From NCBI GenBank assembly GCA_905233325.1, contig CAJODU010000082.1, positions 1-10,942 of the forward strand: a DNA stretch of 10,942 nucleotides. Reading direction: 5' to 3'. Positions within the stretch are counted from its first letter, which is position 1, and the number at the start of each line of letters is the position of its first letter. Both the position numbers and the translations under genes were made by a program. Under the pieces are notes generated by a model, which saw only the letters and a list, made by a program, of their open reading frames with translations, had not been told where the DNA came from and did no database searches. Below are positions 6,705 to 10,942 of this stretch, in pieces. This stretch comes from an uncultured Selenomonadaceae bacterium. GTDB taxonomy: Bacteria; Bacillota; Negativicutes; Selenomonadales; Selenomonadaceae.

Positions 6705-6728
6705 GAGTCGTCATATGGCGGCTCTTTT
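6705..6728 (+). terminator. Rho-independent terminator-like hairpin
   Basis: GAGTCGTC (6705-6712) pairs with GGCGGCTC (6717-6724), with two G-T pairs, around an ATAT loop, followed by TTTTAATTT. It lies 11 bases after the HNH stop and 21 before the next ATG, so it could end the DGR-HNH transcript. The T-run is short, so efficiency may be partial. Confidence 0.65.
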
Positions 6729-6749
6729 AATTTAGAGAGGAGAATCAAA

Positions 6750-8192
6750 ATGAGTGTAGATTATACTCGGACAGCTCTCTTTCGCGATAATGCGCCGCTG
6801 TCTTGCGAGAGCGTTACATCGGTTGACGGTTTCCAAATCGAAGGAACACAGCCAACAAATACCGACAGGAGAATAATTTTCAGCTACAGCGACGCTTCAA
6901 ATGCTGATTCCAAATATTATAAATTAGTTGTTACCGCTGGCGTTGCTGCATTGCTTGAAGTTTTGAATGGCAGCGAACTCAACGCTGAAAATGTTTTGCT
7001 TGAAGGCAACACCGTTGAGGAATTGGAATCAGTGACATCTATTCCTGATTGGGTAGGCAAGACGATTTATCCTATCGTCGCCATCTCTGCCCCTGAATCT
7101 CAATCGGCGGTTCCTACGATCAAGATTTCCATAAAAACAACAAACAACACGGCGCAGTACGAAAAGACAGAGGACAGCCCTATCTATGTACTTGCCGAAA
7201 ACAATATTGACATCATCAGTATTTCTTCAGCAGACATTGAAAAAACCGGAAACGGTTCCGCAGTCTTACAAGTTCGTTTCAGAAATAACAACACCTGGGG
7301 GGACTTCATGGACATAAAAAACGCAGTCAACATCAAAGCAAGTGCCGTTCAATTCCGTGTTAAATACGCGGTTAGCACACTTAGCGGCGCAGACAGCGTG
7401 AAGGTGTCCAAAATCTCAATCGTCTACAGCGGCAGTGACGCAAAAATCAGCGGCGCGAATACTGAATTGATTCTTGTTACCAAGCACTTCGGCAAAGATG
7501 AAAGCGCGAAAGGCTTATCCTTTGCTCAATGCCTTATTCGCCATAAGCAACTTCAAGACGCAGAAATCAAGGCTTATGCAGCGTTCCGCAATGAGATACA
7601 ATATCGTTCAATGTATCCGCTCGGAACCGGCACCGGCGAACAGCAAACAATCAGATTGACTGATTCGGGAATCTCATATAACAGCTTTAGACTTCAAGTC
7701 AACGGGCAAAACTTCACCAACTTTTCAATGAATACTGAGCAGAATGAAGTCACACTGATTGCGGATAAGGGCGCGGCCATCACCGGCAGTTATGAGTATG
7801 GCTGGGAACGCGAAGAATGGCAGGAGATGACAAAAATTTCAAGTCTTGCCTATGGTTCCAGTGGTGAATATTCTTCAGTGTTCCAAATTGCACTGCCTGA
7901 AGAAGATACTGAAAAGACTGTATCAACAATCAAATTTGCGCTTGACCGTCCTGATGGCGAAGTTGAAGATGAGATACTCGGTACAGCTACCGGTGACCTT
8001 CAAGTTTTCGTTTTGCCGCACTATGCAAGAAAAGATACTATCATCTGTTCCGGTCTGTGGTCTTATGATGATGAAACTCGTATCTTGAAAGTGCAGCATA
8101 CACAAGGCGAACAAATCAAAATCTCTTACTATTGGACAGCAGAAAGCCCTGTTGTCACGGCTGTGGCCGCAGGCTGGACAAAATCAGCATAA
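6750..8192 (+). CDS. Predicted phage virion structural protein, unknown family
   Basis: A 480-residue soluble protein with no signal peptide, membrane segment or catalytic motif I can see. It starts MSVDYTRTALFRDNAPL, has a NTVEELESVTSIPDWVGKTIYPIVAISAPE segment split around residues 90-115 that looks like a folded domain boundary, and continues as alternating polar and hydrophobic strands (for example SAVLQVRFRNNNTWGDFMDI and VKVSKISIVYSG). A helical stretch near residues 255-285 (FAQCLIRHKQLQDAEIKAYAAF) interrupts these, and the end is again strand-rich. AGAGGAG lies seven bases before ATG. Its position among tail fibre genes points to a tail, baseplate or decoration protein. I cannot name a Pfam family with confidence. 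Confidence 0.7.
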   Translation: MSVDYTRTALFRDNAPLSCESVTSVDGFQIEGTQPTNTDRRIIFSYSDASNADSKYYKLVVTAGVAALLEVLNGSELNAENVLLEGNTVEELESVTSIPDWVGKTIYPIVAISAPESQSAVPTIKISIKTTNNTAQYEKTEDSPIYVLAENNIDIISISSADIEKTGNGSAVLQVRFRNNNTWGDFMDIKNAVNIKASAVQFRVKYAVSTLSGADSVKVSKISIVYSGSDAKISGANTELILVTKHFGKDESAKGLSFAQCLIRHKQLQDAEIKAYAAFRNEIQYRSMYPLGTGTGEQQTIRLTDSGISYNSFRLQVNGQNFTNFSMNTEQNEVTLIADKGAAITGSYEYGWEREEWQEMTKISSLAYGSSGEYSSVFQIALPEEDTEKTVSTIKFALDRPDGEVEDEILGTATGDLQVFVLPHYARKDTIICSGLWSYDDETRILKVQHTQGEQIKISYYWTAESPVVTAVAAGWTKSA

Positions 8193-8209
8193 GCGAAGGG
8201 GTGAGATAA

Positions 8210-8377
8210 ATGCAGTGGTCAAATAACAATCCTGCCAACAGCGACAAACAAAAAATTGCTATCCTTGAGGCTAAACTCAAAGCCGAAAAGGAACGCAATG
8301 ACAAGAATGAGCAGCGCGTCAAAGACCTTCAAGACATCGTTGCTGAAATCGTTGAGGGTGGTGAGAATAATGGATAA
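8210..8377 (+). CDS. Small coiled-coil protein (55 residues)
   Basis: Starts at ATG 8210, nine or so bases after an AAGGGGTGA ribosome site, and 17 bases after the previous stop. The protein starts MQWSNNNPANSDKQK and then has a continuous charged helix (IAILEAKLKAEKERNDKNEQ and onward) with heptad-like hydrophobics, ending VEGGENNG. This is a probable coiled coil. It overlaps the next gene by eight bases, so the two are translationally coupled. Function unknown; small coiled-coil proteins are common between phage tail genes. Confidence 0.7.
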   Translation: MQWSNNNPANSDKQKIAILEAKLKAEKERNDKNEQRVKDLQDIVAEIVEGGENNG

Positions 8378-8489
8378 ATGGATTAGGCTTTACGCTGATA
8401 TGGTGAGAGATGGAAGAAAGAAACTTGAGCAAGTACCCGAAAAATACCGTAAGCAAGTTAAGGAGCTACTGGACAAAGAGGGTGCTTAG
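8370..8489 (+). CDS. Very small phage protein, CD1375-like
   Basis: 39 residues from ATG 8370, which overlaps the end of the preceding gene, to TAG 8487. The sequence MDKWIRLYADMVRDG...LEQVPEKYRKQVKELL resembles the small CD1375-type proteins found beside phage tail genes (an aromatic N-terminus, then LxxVPExxRxxVxxLL). The ribosome site AGGGTGGTGAG lies inside the upstream gene. The frame is open further up to a TTG at 8256, but that stretch is the upstream gene in another frame. The role of this family is not known to me. Confidence 0.65.
   Translation: MDKWIRLYADMVRDGRKKLEQVPEKYRKQVKELLDKEGA
8477..8482 (+). promoter_or_regulatory. Ribosome binding site of the frameshifted gene
   Basis: AGAGGG nine bases before ATG 8492, inside the end of the previous gene. 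It supports 8492 as the true start although that frame closes after 12 codons. Confidence 0.6.
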
Positions 8490-8491
8490 TA

Positions 8492-9114
8492 ATGATAGAG
8501 TTCAAGGATTACGATCCTAACCACCCATAACCGATTACAAAATCACCCTTAATTATACGCCATTAAAAGGTAGTGTAAGCATTTCCGGCTATACTGAGGA
8601 TAGCACGGGTACACTTGCTAACGCTGCCTTTTATATTGACTACGACGAAGAGAATAACTATCGAAGTGCAAATCAGATAGTAAGATTCTCGCCTGACGCC
8701 GAAGGTAAAGAAGTCTCAATCTCATACAAAGGCGTTTCTACTCTCTTACGTGCAAAACATCTTAACGAGATTAAAGACTATATGGAGCGCGGCGTGCCGT
8801 TGTTAGTCGCTAATATGATAATCGCTCACGAGTCGGCTCTGATTGGATATTTTGACGATCGAATCAACGGGTTGACAGCAGCGATTAAGGAGGTGTCTGA
8901 GTCGGTTGCAAGTGTCGCAGCTGCATTGGGTGGGTTGGGCGGTGATGGTCGCCAAGAAGAACAATCTGGTTCTTATGATGGTGGCGATATAGGCGACGAC
9001 GGCGACCTTATCATCTACGATGGAGGTGATATTGACGTGGAAGAGCCAAATGACGGCGGAAATCTTGATGAAGAAGAAGAGGACACCGTAATTTATGATG
9101 GCGGTGAAATCTAA
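8492..9114 (+). pseudogene. Phage structural gene split by a -1 frameshift
   Basis: ATG 8492 with a good ribosome site opens a 12-codon frame (MIEFKDYDPNHP) closed by TAA 8528. The -1 frame is open from 8521 to TAA 9112 and continues sensibly as ITDYKITLNYTPLKG, so the joined product would be about 207 residues. The downstream frame has no ATG, GTG or TTG until ATG 8782, which lacks a ribosome site. The joined protein has a strand-rich N-terminal domain, a helix around RAKHLNEIKDYMERGVP, a second helical region, and an acidic tail with repeated YDGGDI-type units. Either one base was lost, or a slip of CCA to CCC at 8524-8527 recodes it. I see no canonical slippery heptamer. It may still be expressed. 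Confidence 0.65.
8971..9111 (+). repeat. Acidic YDGGDI tail repeats
   Basis: The C-terminal ~48 codons hold four spaced copies of a short unit: YDGGDI, YDGGDI, NDGGNL and YDGGEI, separated by runs of D and E. The following gene ends with the related IIIDAGEI. Such repeats could be joining or metal-binding motifs, which is inference. Confidence 0.6.
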
Positions 9115-9137
9115 ACAATCAATCGTATTGAAAAAAT

Positions 9138-9143
9138 GGAGGA
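9138..9143 (+). promoter_or_regulatory. Ribosome binding site deciding the ATG 9151 start
   Basis: GGAGGA seven bases before ATG 9151. The in-frame ATG 9136 overlaps this site, so the five extra residues it would add are unlikely. Confidence 0.8.
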
Positions 9144-9150
9144 ATTTAAA

Positions 9151-9783
9151 ATGGCAGAAAAAATCGTAAATCAAATTATGAAACAAAAACGCGGTACTTT
9201 CGCAAACTGGACAGCCCAAAATCCTGTCCTTGCAGCAGGTGAAATCGGTTTCATTACCGACAAAAAGATGTTCAAAGTTGGCGACGGCACAACTGCCTTT
9301 AACGACCTGCCCTATCTCAAGGTAAATCCGGCTGACGTCGACGGTTTCCTCGACGGTAACGGCAAAATCAATACTTCTTTCCTTCCGGCACTTGCTATCG
9401 GTGATACTGAAGTTGTTGCAACTGAGGCAGAACGTCTTGCACTTACGACTGCAACTGTCCAGAAGGGCGACGTTGTCATCGTTACCGGCACCAACAAGAC
9501 TTACCGCGTTATTGATGATACTAAACTTGACCAAGAGGCAGGCTACACTCAAATTCTTACTCCTGATGCACCTGTTCAAACAGTCAACAACAAGACAGGC
9601 AATGTGGTACTTGATACTGACGACATCGAAGAAGGCGACACCAATCAATATTACACCGACGCCCGTGCCACTCTTGCGGCTGCAACCTATGTGACAAGTA
9701 CTCTTCTGCCGGACGGCGCAACCATTCTTCACACCACCGACGACATCATCATCGATGCTGGAGAAATCACTGCCGGCGAATAA
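9151..9783 (+). CDS. Tail fibre protein with Mtd-like N-terminal module
   Basis: A 210-residue protein. Residues ~1-56 have the module seen at the start of Mtd and many phage fibre proteins: KRGTFANWTAQNPVLAAGEIGF, split here as a basic strand and PVLAxGEIGF, then KVGDGTTAFNDLPYL. The middle has GDVVIVTGTNKTYRVIDD, and then comes VQTVNNKTGNVVLDTDDI and NQYYTDARA (~170), both very common in phage tail fibre shafts. It ends DDIIIDAGEITAGE. There is no receptor-binding tip domain, so it may be a short shaft or collar subunit partnering the next gene, which begins 13 bases after its stop. Function is inferred from fibre motifs. Confidence 0.8.
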   Translation: MAEKIVNQIMKQKRGTFANWTAQNPVLAAGEIGFITDKKMFKVGDGTTAFNDLPYLKVNPADVDGFLDGNGKINTSFLPALAIGDTEVVATEAERLALTTATVQKGDVVIVTGTNKTYRVIDDTKLDQEAGYTQILTPDAPVQTVNNKTGNVVLDTDDIEEGDTNQYYTDARATLAAATYVTSTLLPDGATILHTTDDIIIDAGEITAGE

Positions 9784-9796
9784 AAAGGAGTAAGCC

Positions 9797-10942
9797 ATGA
9801 CCAAAACAGCGAAAAGTCGTATAAAGTTCTCACTGCAACCTAAAAGTGTATGGGAAGCACAAAATCCCGTACTAGCTGAAGGCGCAATCGGTTTTGAACT
9901 TTCAGATGACGGCTCTGCTGTTTATGGTAAGGTAGGAAACGGGGAGACCGCATATAGCGATCTCCCTTATATTTCCTGCCCATCAGCAGCAGAGACAATC
10001 AGCGGCAGCGGTTCTATCTCTTATTCGCAGTTGACCAAGAGAAATGTAACCGCAGGCACAGCCGTTGACATAACTCTTCCTTACAGTGCAGCTTTTAATT
10101 ATCCGCCATTGGAGATGTTGAAATTTGAGACAAGTTCTTCCAATGTTGTTGTAACGGCTTGCAGCTTTAATAATGGAGATGCCGCTGATTTTAATTACGA
10201 TTCTGATTATGTATATTTTGACGGCTATATGCAGTTAAAAACAACGTATAACGTCAATATGGGTACATCGACGACGATTGACAGCAGCTATCTTTGGTTG
10301 AGTGATTCGCTCAATTTTGCCAACTTCAAGAATGTTGAGGCCGTTAATGTAGGCAGCAGCGGAACGGTTCAAATCAAAATGACCGCAACAGGCGGCGGTA
10401 AAGGTACATGGGCATTGACAGTTGTGCCGGGCAGTTCTTCTTTGATTGTTGCAAGTGACAACAAAGTTTACACCTTTGGCGGCACAAAACTTTCAGATGA
10501 TTGGACTGCATTGAGCAATTCACAAAAGGCAGCACTTTTCAGCAGCGCAACAGATGATAATCCAATAACATTTTTATCTACTCTCGGAGCCTTCAAATTT
10601 GCCGTACTCACAAACAACAGTACCGCTCCCACTTGCGTCATAACCGCCGTGCCTAAAAATCAAGTCATAACACCTGACGGCTTAATCTCTCTCACTGCTT
10701 ATGAGCAGATAAACACCGTAACTGTTACAAGTAACACAAGCGGCAGCAGTAATGTTAGATTGCTTGTCACTCCTGACCTTACTCACTACTACACTTACAG
10801 TAACAGCGAATGGCAGGAAGTGGCTATCAGTGATACAACAACTGTACTTTCAAGCGGTATGACAACCGCTCAAATCGCAAGTATAGCCGCCGAAACGTGG
10901 GCAGAGCTTGTAGGTGATACTGTTGGATTCGCTTATGCTCTT
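9797..10942 (+). CDS. Tail fibre protein with Mtd-like N-terminus, 3'-truncated
   Basis: Open from ATG 9797 to the window edge (382 codons, no stop), after AAAGGAG with six-base spacing. Residues ~8-60 repeat the N-terminal module of the preceding gene: VWEAQNPVLAEGAIGF, a short strand, and KVGNGETAYSDLPYI. This suggests a duplicated virion-attachment domain. The body is low in charge and rich in S, T, N and G, typical of beta-structured fibres, and contains TGGGKGTW (~198-205), which the 1722-3056 protein has near its end. A possible TFGGTKLSDDWTALS segment follows (~227-241). The receptor-binding part, if any, probably lies beyond the window. Its longest unbroken frame supports a real gene. 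Confidence 0.8.
   Translation, partial: MTKTAKSRIKFSLQPKSVWEAQNPVLAEGAIGFELSDDGSAVYGKVGNGETAYSDLPYISCPSAAETISGSGSISYSQLTKRNVTAGTAVDITLPYSAAFNYPPLEMLKFETSSSNVVVTACSFNNGDAADFNYDSDYVYFDGYMQLKTTYNVNMGTSTTIDSSYLWLSDSLNFANFKNVEAVNVGSSGTVQIKMTATGGGKGTWALTVVPGSSSLIVASDNKVYTFGGTKLSDDWTALSNSQKAALFSSATDDNPITFLSTLGAFKFAVLTNNSTAPTCVITAVPKNQVITPDGLISLTAYEQINTVTVTSNTSGSSNVRLLVTPDLTHYYTYSNSEWQEVAISDTTTVLSSGMTTAQIASIAAETWAELVGDTVGFAYAL

Noticed and set aside
8803..9804. 333-codon minus-strand frame
   Set aside because: It lies opposite two supported plus-strand genes, has an unlikely cysteine-rich composition, and every other gene runs on the plus strand.
1..10942. CRISPR array, tRNA or rRNA genes
   Set aside because: No regularly spaced direct repeats, no cloverleaf-like segment and no rRNA-like sequence were seen by reading; a tRNA scan was not run.

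Overview
The window is a stretch of tail and virion-structure genes from a tailed phage or integrated prophage, all read left to right. Strong AGGAG-type ribosome sites, moderate GC, standard stop codons and family resemblances suggest a host in the Bacillota, probably an anaerobic or gut lineage. The host call is an inference from style, not proof.

Layout. 1-1677 is the 3' part of a long repetitive protein of unknown role. 1722-3056 is a tail-collar type fibre protein. 3073-5818 is a complete diversity-generating retroelement (DGR): a variable protein with a C-type-lectin-like C-terminus carrying the variable repeat (VR, 3842-3993), a hairpin after the VR, the accessory gene avd (4049-4429), the template repeat (TR, 4455-4606), a structured TR-to-RT spacer with several inverted repeats, and a DGR-class reverse transcriptase starting at ATG 4772. 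5926-6693 is an HNH endonuclease-like gene with three zinc-knuckle repeats. It is AT-rich, preceded by inverted repeats and followed by a terminator-like hairpin. From 6750 structural genes resume: a 480-residue protein, two very small genes, a gene broken or recoded by a -1 frameshift near 8525, and two consecutive fibre-like proteins that share an Mtd-like N-terminal module. The last one runs off the window.

How it works together. In the DGR model the TR is transcribed, Avd and RT copy it into cDNA with random substitutions at template adenines, and the cDNA replaces the VR, diversifying the ligand-binding face of the fibre-associated lectin domain. VR and TR align without gaps over 152 bases with 15 mismatches. 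Nine are at TR adenines. The other six lie together in TR 4502-4524, and all six can be explained if the ancestral TR had adenine there. This suggests that the template itself once took up a mutagenised patch, and it is the most unusual observation in the window. The 3' 25 bases of VR and TR are identical, so the usual sequence distinction that protects a TR from being a target is not visible inside the repeat.
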